From NCBI GenBank assembly GCA_010015655.1, contig ML976730.1:126703-190702 (forward strand): 64,000 nucleotides of DNA, in the 5' to 3' direction. Positions 21,101-32,936 of this stretch are shown one piece after another; within the stretch, counting starts at the first letter, position 1, and each line of letters starts with the position of its first letter. The position numbers were made by a program, and so were the translations under genes. The stretch comes from Bimuria novae-zelandiae CBS 107.79 (lineage: Eukaryota; Ascomycota; Dothideomycetes; Pleosporales; Didymosphaeriaceae). Below the pieces are notes generated by a model. That model had not been told where the DNA came from. It ran no database searches and worked only from the letters and a program-made list of their open reading frames with translations.

Positions 21101-23150
21101 TACTACTATCGCCATCTATTACTGCCCGCGGCGCTGTAGTGCGTAAAGTAATAGCTAAAGTGCGCAAGATTAAGGCAAAGCGCCAAGTTAATAAGGCTCT
21201 TATAACTCGTAATAGTCCTGACGCAACTAATATTTTACTATTACCTATCTTAAGTAGTGTTAAGGTCTAGCAAGAGAACTATAGATAGTCTAGCCTATAT
21301 TAGATAATCGCCCTCCACGTTGACAAGCAATCCGTGGTTGTTGAAATTAATAATAAATAAGTCACCTTCCGCATTACCGTAGTGCGCCCGTATTATACAA
21401 ATAATACGACTATTATTACCCCTTTCGCAGAGGACGAGGACAATAGTGGCTCCGACGATAATTTCACTCTTATTATGGAGGAGCCCGCGCCCAAGCGTAA
21501 GCGTAGTAGGCTAAAAGGCTTAAAGAATAAGCTAAAACCTAATAAAGTTATAACTACTATAGTTAACCTTAATTAACGTGAGCGTAATAATCTTGTCCTG
21601 GCTAAGAAGCTACGAGCAGTTAGTAAGATTATAATACTAAAGTAACTATTTAAAGCATCTATAAAGGCAGAGATTAACGCCTTTATAATATAAGATATCT
21701 TTTGCTTTAAGAAGTATAGTTCTTACTGTTATAATAAGGTCCGTATCTTTAAGTCACGCATTATTAATAAAGTTAAGGGCAAGACTACTAATCGCCCGTA
21801 CAAGAAGTCCTGTCTTGTTATCTAAGGATACGCTAATAACGATAAGAAGCTTGTCCTAACATAGTCTCCCACTATCCAGCGTGCAAGCCAGCGTGTGATT
21901 ATCGCTCTAGCACCATCACTATTAAAGCTGGGCATGTACCTCTGGCTCCGTGACATCACTCAGGCCTATACGTAATCGGATGATCCACTCTAGCGTACTA
22001 TTATAGCTGACATACCAGCCCAGCTCAAGGAAAGTTATCCAACAAACATAGTTATAGTTATTATTAAGCCGCTGTACGGCATTGCTAAAGCAGGTGCCTA
22101 TTAGTGGTCAACGTATAATAAACACCACACCGAGACTCTCCACATAGTGACATCTACTTATAATTTATGCCTGCTTATTAGTAAGGCTAGTAGTAAGTGC
22201 TTTGGCATTATTAGCATGCAAACTAACGACACGCTTAGTCTATCTAATAAAGCTTTTATAGACCTTAAGGACTAAGAGCTGCGTTTTAAGGCTAAGCCTA
22301 AGTAGTTTCTCTTACTAGACGCGTAAATTAACTTTAACGGCTATATTATTAAGCTTAATAATAATAATCGCGCCATTACTCTGCGCTAGAAGAAGCAAGG
22401 CAAGAAGCTAGAAATAGCTAATAATAAGTAATTATACATTTAATAGCGCGCTTAAGGTGCTTACATTATAATAATTTATTAACCTAAGGCGAGCTTCGAC
22501 CTCGCCGCCGTAGCCTAAGCGAGTGAGCCTATAAAAGAAGAAATTACTAGATTAAATAAGCGCATTATTTAGTAGAAGGAGAATATTACTCGCGGCCTTA
22601 ACTTTATCCCACTAGACTTAAGCAACTTAAAGCTATACGCCTTTATTAACGCATTATTTACTAATAATAAGGATATGTTATTACAAATAGGCTTCGTAAT
22701 TACGCTTAGTAATAAGACTAAAGATAGCGATTGTAACTTTAAGTTTACTAGTAATATTATTTACTAGTTATTTATTAAGTATAAGCGCGTTACTCGCAGC
22801 GTCCTTATATCTAAGATCTACGCGATAGCCTATAAAGTTAACATTATAATTATAATTAGCGGTATAATTAACATAATTATGTAGTAACTTAACCTTCTTA
22901 ATATCTCTATTATCGTGTGCACTAACTTACGCTCCTTATATAATTACCTTATTAAGCTTAGCACTACTAAGAAAAAGCGCCTTATAATTAATATTATAGC
23001 TCTGCGTAAGGCCTATAAGCGTAATAATCTTATAGACATCCGCTAGATTAATGGACGTGACAATCTAGCAGACTTAATAACTAAGACTAGCTCTAACTTA
23101 GCTATAGAGTATCTTATTAACTATAACTAGCTTAAGCTTCGCGTGTAAGG
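18110..23150 (+). pseudogene. Copia-1 gag-pol polyprotein remnant
   Basis: Reading through TAG/TAA codons reveals a Gag region (about 18400-19700) whose zinc-knuckle region is degraded. The protease region at about 20040-20110 has its D-[ST]-G motif altered. The GAG-pre-integrase and integrase region follows at about 20440-21300, with short undamaged pieces such as KIDAGKNF and AVKAVNNTAG. The reverse transcriptase (RVT_2 type) spans about 21640-22500 and RNase H about 22640-23120. An acidic/basic linker (PFAEDEDNSGSD, then PAPKRKRSR) survives intact at about 21419-21520. In a live copy this polyprotein would make virus-like particles and cDNA in the cytoplasm. Here it is dead. Confidence 0.85.
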
Positions 23151-23366
23151 CTAGGTCAATTGTGCTAAAGTTAACACCCTAGAGTACGATCACGATAGCA
23201 AGAAGTAGTAAGTCTATAAAAGGAGCAGCGAGATAGGCACTAAAAGGACGCGCACTAGCGCTAGTCCGGTTAAGAAACTAGTAACTGTTATAGATTATGT
23301 TTTATTGCAGATTTGAGCGTTCTGGGCTAAACTGGCCACATGTAGTATAAAAGAAAAGATAGCTAG

Positions 23367-23608
23367 TGTTAGCTTTAAACCTGCGCAACACTGCTACGGC
23401 TTTCACCGCTATATAGTTTGCCTATAGTTTGTTACGTAGTTTGCCTGTAGTTTGTTGCGCTAGTCCTGATTAGGCTAGCAAGGGACAAACCACGCTCGAT
23501 AAATACTTCTTATAATAGCCCACTATAATAGATCTGTAATTAAGAATTAAATTAATACCACATCGTTGCAACGAAGTCTTGATCCAACAGCCTATTGCCG
23601 TATCAACA
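23367..23608 (+). repeat. Copia-1 right LTR
   Basis: 242 bp from TGTTAGCTTTAAAC to CCGTATCAACA, followed by AAGAT. It is less RIPped than the left LTR and keeps both canonical ends. Confidence 0.9.
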
Positions 23609-23906
23609 AAGATAGTAGTATTTACTAGTATAGTATTTATTTTATAATACTTTACAATAATAAGCTTTATAAGCCTATCTAATAATTCTTCAAGTGCGTC
23701 TAAAATAACGTGTTTACTATAAATAATAAATACTCCCCGATAATTAACGCGCTATTAGACAACGAGTAAAATAAGATCTTTACTATAATATAGATCTTAA
23801 AGGCGTTTTATAAGAATATAAAGTCGCTAGAGGGCAACGCTAGCAATAGCTGATTTAAAAGCTTATAATAAATAATAACTTTATTTATTTGGGCTTTATA
23901 TATGCG

Positions 23907-26900
23907 CAGTGTACTGCATGGATGGATTGGAGCTCCATCCATTTGCTCCGGGTGGACTGGATAAATCCATGGAGAAACTGAAACCGACCGACCCATAGTA
24001 CTAACTTGTACAGGCAAAGGGTTAAACGTAGTAGAAAGCTTAAAATTACTCCAATATTAAGGTCCCTGGAGGTCCTTAGTGTTGAGCTTAGTGTCAGTAA
24101 AAGTGTTTTTAGAGAGTTAAAAGCTGTTACATATAATTCTGTACTATAGGCTATAGTATATATTTGACGCTTTACTGGCTACTATTACCGTCACTCCTAA
24201 TCTGTATCCCCTCCTAGCTCTCACGAAAGAGCTCGTCAACGTCGTCGTCCTTATACACCTGGGTAGGGTTGTTAAGCAGGGTATTCACCTCAGCGGTTAG
24301 GCTTCCACGAAGTTCCTCGACGTGCAGCCCCATTTGGATGAGTCCTGATTTGGCCCAGCTTGATAAACAAAGGGCAGCCTCCACAGATTGTTTAGAGAGC
24401 TGATTTCGACGGGCCGTAAGGGTGTTGCTGGCTTGGCTGAAGATTCTCTCTGGTTCGGAGCTCATGGCAGGGATCGCTAGAATGTCAATAGCTATAAGAG
24501 AGAGCGTAGGGTACTTTGCACGTATGTCTGCTCGTCTCTAGTACTAGGAGGGGACAAGGTCCTTGTTAGTATCTCGTGGGTCTGTTGTATATACAGCAAA
24601 CTTATCTAGAGCTTTGGCAGGAGGGGGAAAGCTGTAGGACTAAGTAAGGGCGTTGGCGATAGAGCTGTATTTGCGCTTCTTATGCAGTCGAACGTTTGTA
24701 GACGTCTCTTAGAGGGCATTGGTTAATGTCTTGGGCGGAGATAGATGGCGATAATCTGACTCCTATAGCTCCCGTACCTTGTTGACCTGACGGGCAGCCT
24801 CCTGCTCAGTCCACTCCTTTTGCAGGTACTCAAGTTTGAGTCGTGGGTCTAGAAAAATAGCTGCCGTGTATACTGGGCTGTTATTAAGTTTCGTGTAGTA
24901 TTGGTTGGCCTTGCTCCACCCTTGTTTAATTGCCGCCTAGAAAGCCTTACTATCCGGAGTCGCAGAGTGCTAATATTGATCCTTTAGCTTCTTAAAATTA
25001 CTTAATATAAGTGCTATCAGGGGGTACACCTTAGTAATACCCTTGCTACTGTTCTTATCTAGTCTTCCTTTAAGCCTTTTGGTGCTCTCCTTGATTGGTT
25101 TAAGCAACTCTACGAGTTTAGTAAGTATAGCCTAGTCGTCGCTCCCCATACGGTTCTGGAATATTACACGGGTAACTGAGTTATCTGGTTTCTTGTGGAG
25201 TGGTTTCTTCGTCTTGTTAGCGACAAGACTGCTGTATCGAAAAGCTTCTACATCTAGAAAGTGCTCGATTGGGTTGCGGAGGCGTATAAATCGTACAGCT
25301 TCGTCAAAGGTGGAGTTCCATCTATAGTGTTGGTTAGCTAAAAACGAGGTTGCCGAAAAACAAGACGCTAATTAGGGGATTAAAAAGGCTTTTGCCAACC
25401 CTATTAGTAGCTACTAAAGGGTTGACAGGCGTGTGCGGGAGGGCTAAAGGGCGAGTTATCTTAATAAACTTACCTTGTGGCGTTGCCCGGCATTAACGTA
25501 TATATCGGTGTAGAGCCTTGGGACTGTTAATTTTCCTCTTTTTACACATCGCTTTGTACCTAATTAAAGCGCTTAACCCGTCCTGGGCTTCTGTTAATCC
25601 ATAGGCTAATTAAATATACTATGCTAACTAGTCCCCTCTTTCTCTAAAGGCTAACCTCCTCTTTAAAGTCCCTAATAGAGGTAACCTCCCTTTTAAAGAC
25701 CTTATAGTCGCTGCCAAACAGTGTAGCTTGTGCTATAAGATTGAGGATGTGACTAGAACAAGAGAGTCGTTGACTAGGTTTTAAACTAAGCTTAAGGCAT
25801 AATACCTCAGCGGCAACATCGTTTAAAGAGGTATTATTAAGGATAAAGTAGCTAACATTCTTCTCAAATCCGTAGTCCTTAATAACCTCAAGGGTACACG
25901 TCGCTATGTTCTTGCCACTATGGGTATCGTCCATCTCCGAGAGGGCTAGAAGTATGGTTTGGCACAGGAGATTCTCGTTAACAAAGTGAGCTATAACACC
26001 ATTTAAAGCCTTCTTTCTACGGCTTGTCCAAAGGTCAAATAATAAGTGGATTTTACTAATAGCCTTACTAAGCACTGTCTTTATATCCTTTTTATAAACC
26101 TTATACTCCTTCTGCACCCAGCGTGAGACGGTGGTGCCAGATAGTATTACCCCTTAATCGACGAACGGGAACATGTGGCTAAGGATTCTCCGAAAATGTA
26201 CACTGTCAAGCTTCCTGTATGGGATATTATCGTGCACCACCCATTGGAGGATGTCCCGTTGAAGTGTTTCCGGCCGAAAGGTCTCCATAATCTGACTATA
26301 CACCTCTTGTTGTTTGGGATCTGTTCTATCCAGCAGGTTAAGCGTTACAGTGTTGTTAAACGTTGTGATACTGATGGCTGTCTCCTCTAGGAAAGTATTC
26401 AGATAAAGGCTCTTAAAATGGCTTAATACGGACTTGCTGCCCTGGCTTACTTTATATAGGCACTTCCTTTTGCCTGATATATAGCAAGCCCGACATAAAA
26501 ACCAGAGGCTTTCGAGTTCCCCCCCGGACAGAGGAACTCCGTATTTCCACCACCAAGCAGTTATTTGGTGAGGGCGTTGCAATTAACGGAGACCCTCTAG
26601 CCACTTTGATAACCAATCAATAAAGGAGTAGTCGTACGGGGCTTGAAAGCCGCTCTTTGGTTCGGCATGTACGACCTCACTGTCCCCATTAGTGACCTGA
26701 AGCTCTGTAGGCACCTGCTCACTGTCCACTTCAGTAAGCACCTCTAGGGCGTCATTGTCCTCGAAAATCTCAAACGACGTAGATGGGACGGAAAGCGACA
26801 ACAAGGGCACCGACGAGAGCTGGCTGCTTGATAATTGGCTAACAAGCGGAGAAGAGGGCGTATTTGGGCGTATTTGTGTACGTCTAGTCCTCATTTTGAT

Positions 26901-27156
26901 AGAAAACTTCTAAAATCAATACAAGTACGTATAAATGGGATGGCTGAGGGTGATCACTGTGATGGACTGACGTTGAGATCTGATGCCCCACATTAACCCC
27001 TGTCCATTCGAAACTATATGAAACTACGGTGCTGCACTAAAGCAGCTAATTAGACGAAGGCATTACGGTTTCATATTCTCCATGGAGCAAATCCAGTCCA
27101 CCCGGAGTGGATGGATTGGATGGATCACAGAAGAAATCCATCCATGAAGAACACTG
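23907..27156 (-). mobile_element. Complete hAT transposon (hAT-2), lightly mutated
   Basis: The 3250-bp element starts CAGTGTACTGCATGGATGG at 23907 and ends in the inverted counterpart (…CATGAAGAACACTG) at 27156. It is flanked by a perfect 8-bp duplication TATATGCG (23899-23906 and 27157-27164). Subterminal blocks ATGGATGGATT and CCGGGTGGACTGGAT recur in inverted orientation at both ends. The transposase is on the minus strand. Compared with its neighbours it has few RIP stops, so it is one of the younger insertions. It separates hAT-3 from the C-terminal part of the broken P450 gene. Confidence 0.93.
24214..26894 (-). pseudogene. hAT-2 transposase, few inactivating changes
   Basis: The frame starts at ATG 26894 with an acidic, Ser-rich N-terminus. 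It passes a TAA at about 26580 into a zinc-finger-like region, then another stop at about 26154. It continues through the catalytic-core region (LLFDLWTSRRKKALNGVIAHF near 26030) and the LSCSSHILNLIAQATLF block near 25740. The C-terminal hAT dimerisation block ILAIPAMSSEPERIFSQAS is near 24480-24430, and the final stop is at 24214. The whole would give about 890 residues. Roughly a dozen stops, mostly in the 24.5-25.6 kb part, inactivate it. A live copy would cut and paste the element in the nucleus. Confidence 0.85.
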
Positions 27157-27189
27157 TATATGCGAACTAAGGATACTAGAAACAGGGTA

Positions 27190-27949
27190 TCTTAAGGATT
27201 CTCTATTAATATGATCTTTAGTAGCATCTTTAGTATTAGTTTCGCGGGCCACGATACAACAGTGACTACACTGGCCTTTACTATGTTACTTCTAGGCATA
27301 TTTCCTGATATTCAGCAATATGTTGCAGAAGAGTTGAATTGGGTTATTTTAGAGCTAGACAGTTTAAGTTGGACTTATGTTAACCTCTTCCCGCGGTTGG
27401 TCAGAGGCCGCGCTGCCTTAGTGAGCTCCATCCAATTATTATTTTGGGGTCGAACATTTTGCTGACAAACACCTATCTATAGTTTGAGACGCTCGGCCTG
27501 TACCCTCCTGTTACGGCACTGCCTAAGTGGACCACCGATCGACCAACACATCTCCGTGTAGGAGGTCAGGACATTGTCATTCCGCCACGCATACCCACCC
27601 AAAATACTGGCCCATTCCGCTCGCGTGGAACCCAAAACGCTAGATTATTACCATCTCTAATAATCCCACTTGCGAGGAAATGTATGTCCCTCCGCGTGAC
27701 ACGTTTCTTCTATAGTTAGATAGGCCTTAGAACTGCCTCGGTGTGAAGTTTAGCCAGGTTGAATTTGTAGTAGTGCTTACTAACTTGTTTCGGCAGCATC
27801 GTATAGCAATCGTAAAGCAGCGAGCTTTAGAGACGGATTTTGAGGCAGTAACACGGGCGTGGAAGGTTGCAAATGAATGTGAGTTTCAGATGCTATTACG
27901 GATGAAGGATCCAGATCGTGTGAAATTGAGCCTACACAAGGGGAAATAG
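27190..27949 (+). pseudogene. Cytochrome P450, I-helix to C-terminus
   Basis: Four P450 landmarks appear in order on the plus strand. The I-helix FAGHDTT is at 27241-27261. The K-helix ETLGLYPP near 27486 has the invariant Arg of ExxR changed to Gly. The haem-ligand region (C-L-G-V-K-F) has the Cys codon at 27734; the preceding Trp and Arg codons are both TAG. The C-terminal block LLRMKDPDRVKL precedes a stop at 27947. Several frameshifts separate them. With 13488-13768 this makes one P450 gene, but the B-to-H-helix region (about 200 residues) is missing. The damaged ExxR and stops mean no activity. Confidence 0.8.
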
Positions 27950-28349
27950 ATGGCTTCTTAGTGGCAGGTAGCTGGTATTGGCGGTCGAGAGGGACGATGA
28001 TATAGAGAAGACTGCCGTACGTATATCTGATGAAACAAAAAAGCATCTGGATCATATGTGTGAATGTGGTAGCACTTATCAAAAGTCTGAAAGTGCTTCA
28101 GTCTTTGGGAAAGAAAACGCCAACCCAAGAACGTGAGTGCTACTGCTTCATGCATTGAGCCTTATTGTCTTTCTCTAGTGCTGGGGTAGACATGCCGATA
28201 GTAACTGACTGAAGCGACAGACTAAAGGTCACTACTCATTTGAGCATCGGCGCGACGACATGAAGAAAATTCGACCCCACTTCCTTCCTGGTCCCCAATT
28301 TCTACCACGTAATAGTCCATGAACACCACTTCGATCTCATCAGAAACGC
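27950..28349. other. Intergenic between two convergent genes
   Basis: Un-RIPped 400-bp stretch between the end of the plus-strand P450 fragment and the stop of the minus-strand secreted-protein gene. It would hold both 3' UTRs. I see no further gene. Confidence 0.5.
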
Positions 28350-28729
28350 CTAGCAACAATCATACGAGATAGCCCTGAAGTGCCCGTTGATCCATTTGGT
28401 GCCAAGGCGCCTGCCGTCATTACAGTTTGCATTGGTGTACACGGTAACTGGTGACGAGAATGGGATTAGCAGTTTTCATGTTCAAAGAGGGTCCCGTCAT
28501 TCGGGCGCAGAAACTTACAGCAATACCCCTTGTCCACGGATACTTGTTTGGCACTCTTCGTACCAGCAGGCAATGTCGCGCAGCCACCGTCGCAGTTCGA
28601 TGGGGGTACGAATGAGTTGGTAATGCAATTTCCGCCGCCGTTGCTGCCGGTGCAGTGTGTGGCGCCGTTATTGGCTGTGTCATGCGCAGCCAGCGAGGCC
28701 AGGACGGCGAGAGCGAGATGGAGTTGCAT
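28350..28729 (-). CDS. Small secreted cysteine-rich protein (candidate effector)
   Basis: Two exons, 28729-28519 and 28447-28350, encode 102 residues. The N-terminus (MQLHLALAVLASLAA) is a typical signal peptide with likely cleavage near residue 15-17. The mature part has eight cysteines at residues 26, 35, 46, 50, 70, 79, 101 and 102, ending in a CC pair, so four disulphides are possible. The intron at 28448-28518 has a consensus GTAAGT donor, GCTAATC branch site and CAG acceptor. Splicing replaces an in-frame read-through with seven cysteines by one with eight. Small size, secretion and high Cys content are usual for fungal effectors or antimicrobial proteins; the role is inferred, and no named family is recognised. 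It lies about 180 bp from a LINE. Confidence 0.78.
28448..28518 (-). other. Intron of the cysteine-rich protein gene
   Basis: 71 bp on the minus strand: donor GTAAGT, branch site GCTAATC 23 bases before the 3' end, acceptor CACCAG. Phase 1, splitting a Phe codon. No other intron is needed. Confidence 0.75.
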
Positions 28730-28824
28730 GGTGAGTATTGATTGAGATTCGAAGTAGTGGATAAGACGCTTTGGATTTGAGTGAGGGTGAGAAGTGATGA
28801 ATGTGTGCACGGCTTGGATGCTGT

Positions 28825-28831
28825 CCTTATA
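28825..28831 (-). promoter_or_regulatory. TATA-like element of the cysteine-rich protein gene
   Basis: The minus strand reads TATAAGG about 100 bp upstream of the ATG at 28729, a plausible core-promoter distance with a leader of about 70 nt. Only position and sequence support it. Confidence 0.45.
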
Positions 28832-28959
28832 CATATGCTCAAGGTGGTCCTTCTAATCGACGTTATCAGAGAGAGACATAAGCATGAGCGACGAGAATAA
28901 TCTCTCATGTTAAGCACACCCTTACAGAGACAAAGGACTCCCCTTAGGGAGCGTGATAT

Positions 28960-31900
28960 ACAGGTTAGCTAGGACAACCCCCAGCACAGGGAGACACAGA
29001 GACCTAGAGTCCTTATCTACACGCTAAAAGGCGCATAGCTCTACATCACGACCATAGCGCCCCTGTAGGACAGGGACAGACAATAGATTCAGGTCAACGG
29101 GGTCTCTATCCTCAACATCTATAGGCAGCCTTAGACCACACCAGTCCTAGAGTATGTTACAGGCCTCACCCCCCTAGCAAGATGCCTAGTGGGGGGAGAC
29201 TTTAACACTAAGCACGATATATTTAAGCCTAGTATTACTACCTCGCAAGGCGGCGCCGAGCTTACGCGCTGGGCCATAGTCAGCGGCATAGACTATATTA
29301 GAGAACCTGGCAGAGCCACCTATAGAGCTAGCCACGTCCTAGACCTTAGCTTCTCTAATATCGCCTTTACTAAGATAAAGGTGCGCGACGACCTGCACTA
29401 TAGCTCTAATTACGCTACCCTAGTTATAATACTACTAGGCAGAGGCACACTAAGCCACGAATAATATTACTTTAGGCTTCCTAAAAAGAAGCTTCTTCCC
29501 TTTACCTAGCTAGTTATAATAGGTATGCTACAGCTGCCCTTAATAGTAGTAGCCTCTAACCTACGCTAAGTAGAAGAGTGCGCCGCAGCGCTAACCTTAT
29601 TACTCTAAAATACTCTACGCAAAACTAGCTACCTAAAGAGGGATAATAGAAAGGCAGCACCTTAGTAGATAAACAAGTGCGCTAACGCCAGGCGCCTACA
29701 CCTTAAGTCTAGACAGGGCTACATAGGCACCTAGACCCTAGAGACTCGCAGCTTTCTAACTATAGTAAGAAAGGCTAAGAGATAATACTAGCAATATACT
29801 ATTAATAGCGTAAAGGAGGACTCTAACCTCTTTTAAATTATAGGCTAGCATAAGCTAGAGCTAATAAGACCAGACCCGCCGCTGGCCTATAAGGGGCGCT
29901 ATATTACTAACCCGCAGGAGAAAGCGGAAACGCTTAAATAAGTAATACTCTACTATTTTAATAATAGTAATAACCTACTAAAGGCTCTAGAACCTAACGT
30001 CTAAGGATTACAGGGCTATTACGCCCTCCCCTAGGACCTATACCTTTCCCCTAAAGAGGTTAAGCGTAACATAATAGGAGTCTTAAGCACCTTACCTAGT
30101 ATAGATAAGATTACTATCCGCATGCTTACCGTATGCTGGCACTATATCCAGACGTATCTTACTAGCTTATACTAGCGCTGTCTGGCCCTTAGCTACTTCC
30201 CCCACGCGTAGAGGGTCGCAGAGGTCGTTATAATACCTAAGATAGGCAAAAAGGACAAATCCTCCCCTAAATTATAGAGACCTATCGCCCTGCTATCCTG
30301 CCTTAGTAAGGGCCTAAAGAGAATCTTAGTAAGGAGATTTGCCAGCACTGCCATGGCACACGGCATACTAAGCCCCTAACACGGGGGGGCTCTCCCTAAG
30401 AGATTAGCCATAGACCTAGTAGCCGCCTTTATACATAACGTAGAGGACGCCTTCTCTAATAGCTAGCACGTTACTATAGTTACTATAAACGTCTAAGGCG
30501 CCTTCGACGCACTTCTTAAAAATTAACTTCTATATAGAATAAAGGCCTAAGGATAGCATAATAGCGCCCTTCTAATTATAAAAAACTTCTTCTAGGACTA
30601 TCGCGTCTAAGTGCAATTAGGAGAAGCTACTATAGCGCCCCACCTAGTATAGTGCAGGACGCCGCAGGGCTCACCACTATTACTAGTGCTATACACACTT
30701 TATCTGGTAGAGCTACTTTAGCAAGACCCTACTAGGCGCTTTAGGTACGCAGACGATATCTGCCTCTATAGGCAATCCTACTCCCTAGACTAGAACGTGG
30801 AAATACTAGCAGAAGATATAGGCACTATAAATTCTTAGGGAGACGCTAATTACGTGGCATTTACCCTAGAAAAACTCGAAATAATACACCTAACTAAGCA
30901 GAAAAGTAACTATTCGCTACCTATCTAGATTAATAATTAGCTTATCCTCTAACCTACACTACTAGACAAGGCGCTACGCTAGCTAGGTGTTTACTTTAAT
31001 AAAAAGCTTAATTTTAAAATATATATTATTACCCGCATAGCTAAAGAACGCGTAGTCGCACAGCACATCCGCAGTCTTGCTAGAATCTAGCACGGCCCAC
31101 CAGCCAGCTTACTACGCAAAGCAGTAATCTCATGCGTACTACTACGCCTACTATATAAAAACAAGGCCTAGTATAGAGGGCGCACGAAGCCCCCTAAGAT
31201 TATAAGAGCTACGTAGAACCAAAAGGTTAGCACACGACTTGGGTGGCATATTACCGCCCTGGAAAAGGCCCTTATAATAGTAATTAGAGGCGTCGTCCCC
31301 GCCTATCGCACCACGCCTACTACCATGCTGTATAGAGACGTAGGCATTCCCTTAGTAGCTATGGCACTTAAAGAGTGCAAGGCGAGGTTTACTATACACC
31401 TATACTACGTTAATAAAGGTTACCTGCTTATAGCGCGCACGCGACTAACTATAGTATATAGAGAAAAAGGCGCTAGACGCCCGCAGCGCCTATATATAAA
31501 AGTTTAACTACTTATATAGCTATTCGCACCAGTACCCCGCCCTATACTACTATAATCGCACTATTCTAACTAGTGCTGAACAGACCCTATAAATAATAAG
31601 CCTAAAAAGCTCGCTACTAAAGAATTTAAATAATAGTGGACAAGCCTGCCTACCGAGACAATTATAGTGTTCTTAGACGGCTCGGAACAGCGCACAGAAA
31701 ACGGCGAGCGCCACGTAACCTATAGATACACTGTGTACCAGGGCTAGAGTCTACTATATATAGGCAAAGGCTCCCTTAACACGCGGGCCTACGTCTTCAA
31801 CGTAGAAGCAGTGGGGGCCTAGAGAGATCTTTAACACGTGCTACAGACTTAGGCGCACCGCCTAAGCCAGATCTAGATATGTGTAGACAGCATATTAGTT

Positions 31901-32560
31901 ATCTAGGGTATTAGAGGAGACCCCGCGCTGTTATCCTAGTAGGCCTTTATACGCTACTAGGAAGCTATAGACACCTAGGATATTTAAATCTAATAGTTAC
32001 TAGGCCACATAGGCATTAAAGGCAATAAGCTAGCTAATTAGCTAGCAGATAAGGTAGCTAAGGACCTACGCCTACCTATAGGGAAGGTAGCTAACCCTAT
32101 AATATTAGGTCTACGATCTAATACGCGCGTATATATACGCGCTATATAATAAGAGTAGTGGCGTATACGCACACTAAATCTCTCTATATAGTATAACTAG
32201 TGGGGCCTAGCATATACCCCCTCTAGGCAATCGCCGGAGCTGGAGCTTACACGCCCGGCCCTGGCTAAGCTCCTATCCATAAGGACAAGACACGGTAACT
32301 ACGCCTAGTACTATAGGAAGTTTAAGCATAATAAGGAGACCCTTACGTGCACCTATAGAGTAGACCTGGCCCTAGACCATATTATACACTGCCTATAAAT
32401 AGTGCGACGCTTTAACTATTAGCCACAACGCCTAACATATCCCCTAATAGATACTAGAGAAGGAATATAGTACCTTAGGGCGCTAAGCCTAGGAGAATAC
32501 GCAACCCTTCTTATACTTAGTATTAATAATAGCACACGTTAGTAAGTAACTAGTTAACTA
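28960..32560 (+). pseudogene. LINE-1 ORF2 remnant: endonuclease, RT, RNase H
   Basis: The endonuclease part shows VGGDFNTKHD at about 29190 and, further on, AELTRWAIVSGIDYI. The reverse transcriptase has SPQHGGALPKRLAID near 30370-30420 and the catalytic FRYADDICLY with the YADD codons at about 30746-30757. RNase H begins near 31660 (TIVFLDGSE) and runs to about 32100. Dozens of CAG-to-TAG and TGG-to-TAG changes interrupt the frame. EN, RT and RNase H with this RT signature place it with fungal Tad-type LINEs. It is inactive. Confidence 0.85.
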
Positions 32561-32935
32561 TATTATAGGCAAGCGGACGCAAACTCTTGCTTTAGGTAAA
32601 GTAAATACGCTACCTGCTTATAACTTGCTAGGGTATTTACTATATAAAACTTAGCTCTCTCTTTTGTATACTTATATGCGTGTATATATCTTTCCTTACC
32701 TTTAATAAGTCTTGGCATGCTTCTATACAGGACTAGGGGCAGCTAGAAGGCCACCCCTTTTCCTACTATTATTACATAAAGGCTAGATTAAATAGCTAAG
32801 TCGTCCCTATCTAGAGAGGGACAATAGCAAGAGAGGCCACTCCTATAGCAGCGGTAGCACTAGCATAAGTGGCCCTTACTAAGTGCAGGGCACGTCTACA
32901 TACCCCCTGGGAGGTTACATAGGACGTAAAACCAA

Positions 32936-32936
<1 letters not shown>

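Larger units (their letters stand above)
17791..23608 (+). mobile_element. Copia-1, complete LTR retrotransposon, RIP-mutated
   Basis: The 5818-bp element has 242-bp LTRs at 17791-18032 and 23367-23608. A perfect AAGAT duplication (17786-17790 and 23609-23613) flanks it. The internal order protease, integrase, reverse transcriptase, RNase H defines the Copia superfamily. The likely primer-binding site lies just inside the left LTR (CTGATTAGTGGTTGC at 18033). It is inserted in the hAT-3 transposase. All long frames are broken by RIP stops, so it is not autonomous. Confidence 0.93.
13785..23898 (+). mobile_element. hAT-3, right-truncated, hosting three nested LTR insertions
   Basis: The probable left TIR begins CAGTACGGCCCGTAGGG at 13785. 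hAT transposase pieces on the plus strand continue across every nested insertion: 14999-15745, 17675-17790 and 23614-about 23860. At about 15510-15730 the pieces contain the block DNA.NN followed further on by IINLI…KALIY. They continue with KLYN…/GALF-like sequence at 17675 and SLEGNAS at about 23830. Nested inside are a solo LTR, a small LTR element and Copia-1, each with its own TSD. The right TIR and the C-terminal dimerisation region are missing; the element ends near the P450 fragment and hAT-2. It is heavily RIPped. Confidence 0.7.

Noticed and set aside
28466..28834. Single-exon 122-codon version of the cysteine-rich protein
   Set aside because: It includes an untranslated leader before the signal-peptide Met and reads into a consensus intron, giving an odd number of cysteines. 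The spliced 102-residue form is better supported.
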